DNA from: Hymenopellis radicata
Lineage: Eukaryota; Basidiomycota; Agaricomycetes; Agaricales; Physalacriaceae
Assembly: GCA_015501595.1 (NCBI GenBank)
Contig: JADNRX010000021.1
Coordinates: forward strand, 124,001-188,000
Length of the DNA stretch: 64,000 nucleotides
Reading direction: 5' to 3'
Part shown: piece after piece, positions 1 to 10,080 of the stretch
How positions within the stretch are numbered: the first letter of the stretch is position 1
Layout: every line of letters begins with the position of its first letter
Notes under the pieces: generated by a model
Told to the model about the DNA's origin: nothing
Seen by the model: the letters and a program-made list of their open reading frames with translations, nothing else
The model's database searches: none
Made by a program: the position numbers and the translations under genes

Positions 1-1488
1 TCAAGCAAAAATCGCCAACCTGGCGTCTATCAACGCAGGATCGTTCAACTAAAGGTATACCGTGAGCTCCCACAACATCCAAGCTGCAGCGAAACACGCG
101 TACCCTGACGTTCACATTGAGACCGTTGATCGCTTTCATCTCCTCGTCCGTCAGCATGAACTGCAGGTTATCCAGGTTCTGCTGCAAATACTCCGGATAC
201 TCTGTCTTGGGAATGACTGCGATACCGCGTTGAGTCGACCAGCGGAGCAGCACCTGCGCCGGAGCTTGGAGAATGAGTCAGAAAGGGGCCAGTACGCGCG
301 TCGACGCGCGTTCATCGAAACGACTCACTCATTCCATGCATTTCCGCCGCTTGCGTAATCACCTTTTGAGAAAACAAGCTGGGAAGGGACTTGTCCATTG
401 CAATCTCGATATAGCCCTGCGGACCAAGAGAGGAGTACGCTGTGACCGCGATGCCGTGCACCTTGCAGAAATCGACCAGCTGGCTTTGAGAGTTGTAAGG
501 GTGGATCTCGACTTGTAGCACCTGGGGCTCGTAACGTGCGTATCGAAGCACGTCGAGGATGAGCTGAGGCTGGAAATTGCTAACTCCAATGTTCTTGGCC
601 AGCCCGATATCGACTAGCTTCTCCATTTCTGTCCAGGTTTCTTGGATAGTTGCCTTGCCTAAGCTGCTCGTCAGCCCCTACTCGCCATGGATGGGATGAA
701 CCTACCGAGATGCACTTGCTTGTCGTCTCCCCACCATTCTGGGGGATAGCGGTGAGCAGGATCGACATACTCAAGAGAAATCGGAAAGTGGATAAGGAAG
801 AGGTCAAAATATTCGAGACCCCAGTCTGCGAGCTGCTTCCTTGCAAGCTGTTCGACCTACATTGGTAAGTCAATATTGGCGAGCAAAGTGTTGTCTTCAT
901 GACTTCGTACCCGTTCTTTGTCATGGAAAGTATTCCAGAGCTACAAATTGGTTAGAACACGTTTCTCGTTTACTTTCCTTGCACGTGTCACCTTGGAAGT
1001 AATAACTGCGATACAAGATCATTAGACTCCAGCAACCGATATCTGGAAGACTCACATAAATCTTCACGCTTTACAATTCCTTCATCGATCGCCCTTCGAA
1101 CACCTTCTCCGACTTCCTTCTCATTACCATAGTCGCCAGCTCCATCCAGTAATCTGTAACCGGCTTTGACGGCCTTGTATACGGTCTACCACCTGTTTAG
1201 GTTGTGATTCATTGTAGAAGCAAAAGATTTACATCAGAGCATGTCGCTTTAGGAACCTTGAACATATATCAAGTATACCGTGTTATTATATCGTGCGAGG
1301 AAACGTACCTTCCAGGTACCAAAGCTGAGTGATGAAGCCATGAACATTGATTACGTCTCCCTGTACTTGCACTGGTGACTTACCCTACAAGAGGCATCTA
1401 AGATCGTGTCAAAGACCAACAGATACGACATAAGCAATTAGGATAGACTCACCTCACGGCCAGTACGCTTCAGAGTAATGGTACTCAT
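1..1488 (-). CDS. Aldo-keto reductase, xylose reductase type (copy A)
   Basis: NAD(P)H-dependent aldose reductase, probably cytosolic, reducing D-xylose or related aldoses to polyols. The start at 1488 gives [12 protein letters not shown], shared with copy B. After several introns of about 50 bases come the AKR landmarks: GFGTWK, the catalytic-loop DYGNEKE (Tyr), TSKLWN (Lys) and LFLIHFP (His). The last intron, near 48-105, restores the C-terminus [15 protein letters not shown], so the stop lies at bases 1-3 and the gene is complete at the window edge. Odd point: the cofactor loop reads [10 protein letters not shown] where family members and copy B have IPKSN....R. Copy B lies just upstream in the same orientation, so this is a tandem duplication. 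Substrate and cofactor preference are inferred from family only. Confidence 0.9.
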
Positions 1489-2030
1489 AGTGCAATCGCT
1501 TTCAAAGTAAGTCTGTGACAATGAGCACCCTCGAGCGTCGTCCTTATAGTCTCTTCCCGGACCGTGTATGAGGCGAACTCGTGCTCATGGGAAGGCCAGT
1601 CTAGGCCTAGACAACTCTCAAGGGCGACCGATTCGAACAGACGCGTTCTCGGTGAAATGGATCAGGATGGAACATGTCATGAAGAACCTGAAGGAGTCGA
1701 GTCGAGTCTATTCTTCGATGAGAGACGGACCTATTCCACTAAAAACGCCTCAATCTGCCCACCATGAGTGCCGTGAATAGAAATGCGTATATGAGAACGC
1801 AAAGGCTCATTATGAGGGGACCTGGAGCGTTACGGATATACCAGGACCAAACATACCAAGTGGTCTGGAACCGGACATTAGAACGCATGGCCAAGCTCCT
1901 GCCAGCGATTGGCTCGACGCATACGCGTACATTCCAGATTCACAGTCAATCAATTCATCACGACCCGAACTTACACCGCTACTATACAATGTGCACGCCT
2001 TGGTTGCTTGCCCTTGCACCTGTCCATATC
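1489..2030. other. Spacer between the two aldo-keto reductase genes
   Basis: Holds the promoter of copy A and the 3' region of copy B. Short open frames here have no recognisable product and no conserved splice structure. Apart from the TATA-like element nothing else was seen. Confidence 0.5.
1544..1548 (-). promoter_or_regulatory. TATA-like element of aldo-keto reductase copy A
   Basis: The minus strand reads ACTATAAGGA about 55 bases upstream of the ATG at 1488. Position and sequence fit a fungal TATA box. Copy B has a similar element, which suggests regulated rather than constitutive expression (inference). Confidence 0.4.
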
Positions 2031-3499
2031 TTACGCAAAGATTGCAATCCGTGGATCAATCTCTGCAGGATCGTTAAGCTAGAACACGGAATGAGTAAGT
2101 GGCCATTTATGTGGGAACAGTCGCACCCTCAAGTTAATGTTCAGACCGTTGATAGCTTTGATCTCGGCGTCAGTAAGGGTGAAGTCGGTGGACTGCAGAT
2201 TCTCCGCAAGGCGCTCATGAGTGTTGCTCTTCGGAATGACAGCTATTCCGCGCTGGGTTGCCCAGCGAAGAAGGACTTGTGCCGGAGCTTGGGTTTGGCA
2301 TGAGGACAGGAAAGATATCTCTTTCAACTTTACTTACCTTTTTGGTGAGCAGTAGCTGCCTGAGTGACGGCGTCGTGGGCCAACAGGCTAGGGCAGACTT
2401 GTCCATACCCAATTCAACATAGCCCTGGGGACCGAGCGAGGAGTACGCAGTGACGGCAATGTTGTGCGTCTTGGAGAAGTTGACCAAAGCTTCTTGAGAA
2501 AGGTAAGGGTGAAGCTCGATCTGAAGAACCTGAGGTTCGTAGCGGGCATATCGTAGTATGTCTAGAATGGTTTGTGCCTGGAAGTTGCTGATACCGATGT
2601 TCTTGGCAAGACCTTCGTCGACTAGCTTCTCTAAGGCCGTCCAGGTTTCTTGGATGGACACGTTGCCTATAACTAGTGTCACAGCTGAATCTGGAGACTG
2701 TTAATTACATCTGCTCACTAAGGTGAACCTTTTTGTCATCTCCCCACCACTCGGGTGGGTAGCGATGGGCAGGATCAACGTATTCCAAGGAAACGGGGAA
2801 GTGGATGAGGAATAGATCGAAATAGTCGATACCCCAAAGGGCGAGCTGTTTCCTCGATAGCTGTTCGACCTGAGGCGGGGTTTTAGCACGCATACAAGCG
2901 CGTTTTATTGCATTTCTTACATGTTCCTTGGCATGGAAGGTGTTCCAAAGCTGAACTATGGTTTAGATGCGTCGAAGTTGACGCGATTACAGATCGTACC
3001 TTGGAGGTGATGACTGCGCGACACGCCATTAAACAATGCATATCAACAGGGGATGAGGAGCACTCACATAGATCTTCGCGCTTGACGAGTCCGTCATCGA
3101 TAGCCCTCTTGACGCCTTCTCCGGCCTCTTTCTCGTTTCCGTAGTCGCCAGCGCCGTCCAGAAGACGGTAGCCCTCCTTGATGGCATTATAGACGGTCTG
3201 AATTTCTTGTTAGTACAGAAGGTGGGGGGCCGGTGTCGTCTACTCACATCAGCACAGCTCGACTTGGTAACCTAGGTTAAAGGGCTTGAGTAGTTGCCAA
3301 GAGCAGTAACTTTCAGAAGCTAACCTTCCAGAGGCCAAAGCTGGGCGTCATGCGTGTCAAGGGCCTACACTTCTAATGAGATGTCGACGCGACTCACCCA
3401 ACAAGAGGCATCTACATCGCCTTATTAGAAAGGCACGGTCGGTAAAGCACCAGGAGAGCTCACCTTTTGGCCAGTTCTTTTCAGCTCGATGGTAGACAT
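2031..3499 (-). CDS. Aldo-keto reductase, xylose reductase type (copy B)
   Basis: Paralogue of copy A, with the same start motif ([12 protein letters not shown]) at 3499, similar intron layout and a matching C-terminus ([15 protein letters not shown], stop at 2031-2033). It keeps the catalytic-loop and IHFPVSLEY segments and the long conserved stretch around residues 150-210 ([28 protein letters not shown]). The cofactor loop [10 protein letters not shown] has the Lys-Ser-Asn and downstream Arg that bind the 2'-phosphate of NADPH in yeast xylose reductases, so NADPH use is predicted. It would feed xylose or other aldoses into the polyol route. The two copies are about 540 bases apart on the same strand. 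Confidence 0.92.
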
Positions 3500-4048
3500 G
3501 GTGGTGGTCAGAGAGAAAGCGGGGGATTGTCGTGGGATGGCTTCAAGAACGTCGGAAAAAGTCTTCGTTATAAGTAAGCCAGTGATTCCTTATCGATGGT
3601 TCGATGTCATTCGGGTCATGGGGCACGCGATATCGCGAAATAAGTGTGGCTACACGCACGGAAGATTTCCCACCGTGCCAATGCCAGGTCATACCGGTTG
3701 CTAGAGATTAAAGTTTAGTCAGGCCCTGTATAGGGCCGACAAAGCTTTTCCAGGACTACAAATCCCAGTTGAACGCCCCGAATCTATAAGAGAACGATGC
3801 AGTACACAAACTGGGCGAATGACAGGCATGGGAAGTAGCCACGTGTACTCTATTCAGGGTCACTTTTTTGCCGCTTCCTCTGACCGTCAGTCGCGCCTTC
3901 GATCTTGCTGCAGACCGTGCTTTCCGCTGAGTAGCGCGCCTGCTTGGGCCTGCATAGCACGGAAAAAAATGTACGCGCATTGTTATGTATAGCAGTGCCG
4001 TACTCAATTGACACTGCAGATGCCTCTGACAGAATAGCTGCCAAACCA
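3500..4048. other. Divergent intergenic region, copy B / ketopantoate reductase-like gene
   Basis: Shared upstream region of two divergent genes. An open frame continues upstream of 4049 in frame with the plus-strand gene, but the protein fold clearly begins at MRIHLVG. No RNA gene or repeat was recognised. Confidence 0.45.
3568..3574 (-). promoter_or_regulatory. TATA-like element of aldo-keto reductase copy B
   Basis: The minus strand reads CTTATAA about 70 bases upstream of the ATG at 3499, in the expected range for a fungal TATA element. Confidence 0.35.
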
Positions 4049-5218
4049 ATGCGTATCCATCTCGTAGGCGCTGCTGGGCCGCTGGGCTCCCTGATTGCCT
4101 ACCACCTACGACGCGTCTTACCTTCCTCCGACGCCGTCACAACCATTCGCCGCAACTCCCGGCAAATGCGCGAATTCTACAATATACACAAGGCGTCTAT
4201 TACTGTTACGCGTGAAGGTGTACGCCATACAGCCTCCGGATTTACTGCTGAAATTCCGAATACCTCCCTCTCCACCTCTGAAGAGACCCGAATGATCCCG
4301 GAAGACCATATCGATTCTCTAATCGTCACTTCTCGGACGTACAGCACAATTCCGATGTTGAAGATGCTCTCATCTCGCTTGTCATCATCATCTACTGTCG
4401 TTCTTCTTCAAAGCGGAATGGGCATGTACGATGATCTTCTCAAGTTTACCTTCCCCGATCCTTCCCGCCGACCCCATTTCGTTCTCGCCACCCACTCACA
4501 TAGTCTCTACGGTAACGGACAATTTAACCTTGTGCATAACCGTATCGGCCGGATAAAATTTGCTGTCATTCCCAATTCGACCAAAACGGACGCCGACGCA
4601 GGCTTCCGTCAAGCTGAGATTTCTCCCTTCGAACGCAAAGGTCGCTTGAGCGATCTTGTCCCTCCTTCCGAGTCGTTCCAATTCCAATCTCTCCACGACA
4701 CCGTCGAGACGCTTCTGAAATTGGACGAGCTGAACACATCCTGGGTGTCCATGGCAGACATGCAGACTGCTCTGCGAAAACGCCTGGTGATCCAATCCGT
4801 CGTTGATCCACTCACGACGCTCATGAATTGTCCGAATGGCCAAATCTTCCTTTCCCCGCAAGGCGTCCATCTTTCCGAAAGGATCTGCCATGAAGCCAGC
4901 AGCGCCTTCCAAGCCGAAAACGACGCTCGCATAAAGAACATGACCGAGACCACCCATGTCGCATACTCTCATACCATGCCACAGCAGCTTCTGCCGGATG
5001 AGTTGCAGCGTGCAGTGATGAAGTACGTTTCCCGGACGAGAAATTATATTTCCCCCATGTTGGCGGACATGCGAGCAGGGCGGCCAACGGAAATCAGATA
5101 CTTGAACGGGCAGTTCATTCGACTGGGCGCGATTTATAATGTTTTTGTTGGAAGGAACATGATGTTGCATAACTTGATAAAGTTAAGGAGCGCAATACCT
5201 TTAGACCAAGCACTCTAA
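4049..5218 (+). CDS. 2-dehydropantoate 2-reductase-like protein (ApbA/PanE family)
   Basis: Single-exon gene of 389 residues. Family members reduce ketopantoate to pantoate with NADPH in pantothenate/CoA synthesis, and fungal relatives are often mitochondrial. The N-terminal Rossmann turn VGAAGPLGS follows the chosen start MRIHLVG; an upstream in-frame ATG at 3944 adds 35 residues without fold character and was not used. Later landmarks are LLQSGMGMYDD (equivalent to the family's QNGMG), a C-terminal KRLVIQSVVDPLTTLMNC helix carrying the usual catalytic Lys, and EIRYLNGQFIRLG near the end. Several fungal members of this superfamily have unknown substrates, so the reaction is likely but not proven. 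Confidence 0.85.
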   Translation: MRIHLVGAAGPLGSLIAYHLRRVLPSSDAVTTIRRNSRQMREFYNIHKASITVTREGVRHTASGFTAEIPNTSLSTSEETRMIPEDHIDSLIVTSRTYSTIPMLKMLSSRLSSSSTVVLLQSGMGMYDDLLKFTFPDPSRRPHFVLATHSHSLYGNGQFNLVHNRIGRIKFAVIPNSTKTDADAGFRQAEISPFERKGRLSDLVPPSESFQFQSLHDTVETLLKLDELNTSWVSMADMQTALRKRLVIQSVVDPLTTLMNCPNGQIFLSPQGVHLSERICHEASSAFQAENDARIKNMTETTHVAYSHTMPQQLLPDELQRAVMKYVSRTRNYISPMLADMRAGRPTEIRYLNGQFIRLGAIYNVFVGRNMMLHNLIKLRSAIPLDQAL

Positions 5219-5585
5219 TGATTATTTGTCGTTCCTACTTTCACGCCTATTTGTACATCGACAGGTCCAGTATTTACTTGCCGGCGCAAGCAAGGTCGTA
5301 CGCAGTGTGTAAGCACTGTTGCCACAAACGACGAGCGATATGTAGTGATTTTCAGGAGAAGGACAAGTCCAGCGGCTGACATTTACAGGTCCCAATTTGC
5401 CGATGTGGCTAAATAAAGAGACGCTATTCAACAACATTCAGGCACGAACTAATTGTGGCGCAGAGATCACCGCAACGTTACCCTTTACCCACAACGGTGT
5501 TACAAAATAATTAATGTTAGTAGTGAAATGTTCCGTCCATGTGCAACGCCTTCAGAAGTCCTTCTAAGTCCTGTATATAGTGTGT
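5219..5585. other. Convergent 3' spacer
   Basis: Lies between the stop codons of two convergent genes. Only untranslated sequence is visible, with no repeat or RNA gene. Confidence 0.4.
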
Positions 5586-7349
5586 TCAGTCATCATCGGC
5601 TCCTGGTCTACCCCACTCGACATATCGAATGGCCCCATCTTGCCATGCAGCAACCCGTCTAGCAGCCATGACGGACATAGTCGATCTTGCGGTTCCAACG
5701 AAACCGGCGGCGCCGGACTGAATGGCGGCGTCAATGAGGACGGGATACCTTGCTTGAACGTAAGTGTCCAAGATCCATTCCTTCACGTATCATAACGTAC
5801 CATGTTCCATACACCTGTCTGGTGCGGCTATGATCAGGCTTGACCCAGCCTAGTTCAGCAACTTCTTGCCACCACGGGGGATCGTTCTCGTCACTTGTCA
5901 TCAAAACATAGTTGACGACCAGTCCTTTCTTCTGGAAAAGCTCATCCTTTACTTCTTGAACGCGTCGTGCTATGGCCGATAGCGGAGCGAAACAGTCTTG
6001 TAAAGGGATATCTCCGCATACATCCCCGAAATCTCTGTGACGCGCATGGATAGCAATATACTGGAACAGATTCAATGACTGACTGATGACAAAAGTAGAA
6101 TAAGCTTACGGCTGGAGTTGGCTCAATGTCCGGAATTCCAATTGCCCGATTAATATAGAAGTTGGCGAGCCTCTCGAGCCTCCGAGTGAAGTGCATGTGC
6201 TGAGCGACAAAGCGCCAAGCTGGACTGTATTCCCAAGTAAATTCATATGGCTGCAAGAATGCACGTTAATGACAGCAAGTACATGCTAAGGAATTGTGCA
6301 CCTGTTGAGCACAGACATAATACAGATAATCATAGCAGAGGAGCTGCTCGTCCGGAGGGAGAGAGACATTATAAGGTGAGAAACGAGGAGGGCGGAGATT
6401 GACGTCTCGTGTTTCTGAATAACCAAGCCGCGCTAACGACCAGAACGTCGCGTGAGGATCTGAGTCGACGTTAGCCCATAACTTGATCCAATTTGGTGCC
6501 AGTGTGTATGAAATATCTGTTACGGCGCGTCAATTCAGGGTAGAAGTACGGCTAGTGGGACAACAAACAGACCAAGATTCAAGAAATCGGGGATGTTACT
6601 GTATCGAGGAAAAGCTTCCCGATGCTGAGTCGCTTCCCAGATGTTCCAGCACCCGAGCTCATCGCGTTCCCCGTCTTCATCGCGTTTGACATCGTGCCAT
6701 TCAAGTATGGGAATGTTCATGGCTTTTTGCATCCGTGGAACGTCGAAAACTTCGCCAAAGGGAAGCACCCATGCTTCCCCGTCTTGTAGAACGTGCGATG
6801 GCGTGAATGGAGGAAGAATTGGGACTCTCTCCGTGATAACTCCAAGATAGATCATGTTTGCCTGAGAACCGCGTTCAAACGAAAAGGAATCATAAAGGCT
6901 AAGAAAAGAGGACGAACCATTGTCATTACATCGTTTGCTTGCCAAGGACACGTAAATATACATTGGAAAGCAACATTGATGAATGCTTACTCCAACCTGC
7001 AGCAGGCCACGAAGTGATGTACTTGACATCAGGTCGTAGAGCATCTGCGAGAATGAGTGCGTTCGAGTCGTTATGGTCAGGAAGATCGCGCACCTCTGAA
7101 ATGCTTTCCAGGGCTTGCGCGTAACACGCGTGCGTCCCACGGTACAAGTTTCTCAGATGAAGCGAGACCATGTGGCTCCGAGGTAGACTGCGAGTACCAG
7201 AGAGAGACGAGAGCGAGAGTTGCAAAAGAGATGAGAACCAAGAGGAAGGCATTGATTTTCAGAGGCGATTTTTTTGCACGGCCTAAGCCTTCCGTGAAAC
7301 CCAACGAAGATCGAAGGAAAGTGTAGCCGGAGTCCATAGCGGGCGACAA
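5586..7349 (-). CDS. O-fucosyltransferase-like type II membrane protein
   Basis: Multi-exon minus-strand gene. The N-terminus (start 7349, or 7337 giving MDSGYTFLRS) is short and cytosolic, then a single hydrophobic anchor (AFLLVLISFATLALVSLWY) typical of Golgi/ER glycosyltransferases. The luminal part carries YIAIHARHRDF, which matches the HxR box of GDP-fucose O-fucosyltransferases, followed by VLMTSDENDP and a C-terminal GFVGTARSTMSVMAARRV segment resembling the conserved sugar-nucleotide-binding end of that family. The stop follows GADDD at 5586. The gene is divergent from a GDP-fucose transporter with only about 216 bases between start codons, which supports a role in protein or glycan fucosylation in the secretory pathway. 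The acceptor is unknown. Confidence 0.75.
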
Positions 7350-7565
7350 GCGGGCTATGAATAGATTTGAGAGTCAGGGTGTCATATATAGGCACTGGCG
7401 TCGAAGACAAAGTGATGGTCTGTCTGAACCGCCTCGCCGAAGGGATGCAGGTCCATCAAGTTGGATCGAGTTGCCTAATCGGGCGACTCGATCAACTTTC
7501 CCTGGATATATTCCGTCCGGTCTGTACGATGTATACTCCCGTCCCCCTCTCTTCCCCTCTTCATC
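7350..7565. promoter_or_regulatory. Bidirectional promoter of the fucosylation pair
   Basis: About 216 bases separate the two divergent start codons, so both transcripts must be driven from here. The plus-strand side just before 7566 is pyrimidine-rich (CCCCCTCTCTTCCCCTC), a common fungal core-promoter feature. No clear TATA box is seen. Confidence 0.5.
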
Positions 7566-8904
7566 ATGGCATTCACTCTCAATGTCGAGAGCCTTCAGGT
7601 CGCGGCCGTCGTGTCGTTCTACATGTTTGCTGCTCTTGTCGTAAGTCTTGTTATCCGTGTGAAGCAGTGTATGCTGACTCTGTCGCACAGATGGTTTTTG
7701 TGTATGTGGCTCACGTCGCCCTCATCATCTGTTCTTACCGCGTTTCTTAGGAATAAGGCGGTCCTCAATAGCTCCCCTGACCTACCTCTGCTTTTCCTTC
7801 TCATCCAACTCCTCATTGCTGTCGCGTTATTACATGTGTCTGCCGCGATTACCCCGAAGGTCAAGATCCCGAAGCCTAGTGTAGAGGTGGCGAAAAAGCT
7901 AGCGCCACTCGTCACGGTTAATATCGTCGGCCTTGTGTTCAATACACTTTGTTTACGGGATGTCGATGCGTCATTCTTTCAGGTGAGGCATCATGACATG
8001 TTACAGCTTCATCTATAATTAATCGCGGCCCCAGATCGCTCGCGGACTGCAATTGCCTCTAACTATCATTATCTCCTCAATCAACACCAACTCGGTTCCT
8101 CCGGTCAGGGTCATTGTTGCTGCTGGGGTTGTAGCCTGCGGTTTCTTCGTAGGCGTCGCCCCATCGTCCTCTGTACCCCTCGTAGTCGCGCCATCCTTCC
8201 TTTCCCTTACCTATGGAGTCCTCTCTTCTCTCCTCATCGCGTTCCATGCGGTTCTCATCAAAAGCTCGCTTCTCCACTGCAACAACTCGACTATAGAGCT
8301 GGCCTGGTGGACCAATGTCGGCTCAGCCGCGTTACTCCTTCCGTTTGTCATCTTCAATGGGGAACCTCTTAAACTGCGTGATATGATGCAGAGCAGTAAT
8401 TGGAACGGCAGCGTCTTCTTCTGGGGCAGCTTAGTGACGGGATTCTTTGGTTTTCTCCTCTGTGTTGCGGCATTACTCAGTGTCAAGGTCACCAGTCCGA
8501 TAACACACATGTTCTCAAGTGTACGTTAGTCTTCGTTTCGACATTGTCGTATCGCTGACACGTCGTATTAGGCCGCGCGGTCAGTCCTCCAAACTGTCTT
8601 AGGCGTTTGGATCTTCAATGACCTTCTCACGGTGTACGTTGGTCTTATCTTCTGCTGCCTGCTTTGCTGACGCTAAACATCATAATCAGCAATCGCGCCA
8701 CTTCAATTCTTGTCATCCTTGGTGGGACGATGTACGTGATCTCTAACGTCTCCTCGAAACCTTCTGACTTCGTATCGAAGGGGTTACACATGGGTCAAGT
8801 CTCAAGAAGTTCCAAAGACTCCCCCTCGCGATCTAGAACAGGGCGATAAACAAGATGCTAGCACCTCCGCTTTATCCCAAAAACCTGCAGATGAAAAAGT
8901 TTAG
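7566..8904 (+). CDS. GDP-fucose transporter (SLC35C1-like, triose-phosphate transporter family)
   Basis: Polytopic nucleotide-sugar transporter that would carry GDP-fucose from cytosol into the Golgi. Exons from 7566 splice to give VMVFVNKAVLN, then LAPLVTVNIVGLVFNTLCL, GVLSSLLIAFHAVLIKSSL, GFFGFLLCVAALLSVKVTS and SPITHMFSSAARSVLQTVL. These align segment by segment with animal SLC35C1 (for example FVNK and KFTSPLTHNVSGTAKA). A terminal intron at 8732-8780 (GT...AG, 49 bases) joins GGTM to GYTWVKSQE and extends the tail to a TAG at 8902-8904. Reading through that intron instead gives a stop at 8849 and loses the conserved YTWV motif, so the spliced form is preferred. Introns near 7640-7690, 7702-7750 and 7983-8034 are clear. 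It is paired with the O-fucosyltransferase-like gene. Confidence 0.85.
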
Positions 8905-10080
8905 CAATAACAATTGTATCACTTGGATTTTTCGGGCTATCTGTATACTGTATCGATGTAATTATGCGGGCGTATGTGTTGTGTGTAGAAGATACGCAAT
9001 GGACAATCCGGTCAATTGATGAAATTCATGGGAATATACGGAAGTCCGCTTCGTCACGCTTTGTGACCCGAACCCCACTGGGAAAATAATCAATTTTCGA
9101 ATCTTGTGGCGCCAAAAAACAGCCATTCCTCGCGAGTATGGCCCCGGATGAATTCCTGTGAGGTGATAGTGTGTTGCTCATCTGTTGCTTTTCCTTGGCA
9201 CGCACACCTGTGTGTCTGCAATTCGGTACAATGTGTGGCGGCACCCAAAGATGATGTACCAGGCTGCGAAAACTCCAAGAGAGTGACTCTGGGTGTTCCT
9301 ACCCTGCCATATCACACAGGAACTCATCCGGGGTCACATTCGCGAGGAATGGCTGTTTTTTTTGGGCCACATTGATTATTTATTAAGTGGCGTTCGGGTC
9401 ACGAAGCGTGACGAAGGGGAGTTCATGATCCGAATTCTGAATATAGTGCACCCAATTCAGATCATTACTGCAGTGGAATGCGATGCGCGAGTCCCTGCTG
9501 TCGTACGACGTCTAAAATAATGTTGGTCTGCGGCGTCTGATCCCGATGTACCGCTCGGGCTTCCAAGACATGTTCTTGCAATTGGTTCCATTGGCACACC
9601 ATTTGTCGCAATCGCCAGAAAGGCGAAGTATGTCTCCGCTCTAATTATTGGTGAGAGTGGAGGATCTAGTAAAGATCTTCGCTTCTCAGCATTTACTTAA
9701 TTGCGAATAGCTCGGAGAGGAACCACGCGTACGTTGAGCCATACGTTTGCAATACGTGATTTCAGATTTGAATGCTGTGAGGTACAGGACGCAAATGGCT
9801 AGACGCGTCCTCGTGTCTCTAAAAATAATGATTTCGATCACGAACTTTCCTTGACAAGTCTGTGGCGGTTTTCCTCCGATTGACATTAACAATTTACCGT
9901 GAAGCTATATTATGTGGCCGTAGAACGTAGAAAACCTCAGCCCCGTCTCGCCCTCCACACCTCTCGTCGGAACGTCGTCCACTATGACTGCTCTCGTTGC
10001 CTCTATGCCCATGTCTCCGCCACGCAGTGCCCGCCTGGCCGTTCCTTCTTTTGAAGCGGAGCAAGAGACAATATCGGTCC
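8905..10080. other. Long intergenic region with a foldback element
   Basis: Nearly 1.2 kb without a convincing gene. It contains the inverted-repeat element listed separately; the remaining 9417-10080 is A/T-rich and then runs into the promoter of the acyltransferase gene. Short open frames on both strands mirror each other because of the inverted repeat. Confidence 0.5.
9048..9416. repeat. Foldback (inverted-repeat) element, MITE-like
   Basis: Two imperfect arms of roughly 107-121 bases, 9048-9168 and 9310-9416, are reverse complements. Outer ends read CTTCGTCACGCT and AGCGTGACGAAG. Inside, CAGCCATTCCTCGCGA on the left pairs with TCGCGAGGAATGGCTG on the right. The spacer is about 140 bases and has no coding signal. 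Each arm also contains its own small palindrome (GTCAC...GTGAC). No flanking target-site duplication was found, so the exact ends are uncertain. Likely a non-autonomous DNA-transposon remnant. Confidence 0.7.

Noticed and set aside
7566..8849. Shorter GDP-fucose transporter ending at 8849
   Set aside because: It ignores a good GT-AG intron at 8732-8780 and loses the conserved YTWV tail.
9026..9375. Short frames on both strands in the foldback element
   Set aside because: They are mirror images produced by the inverted repeat and have no protein features.
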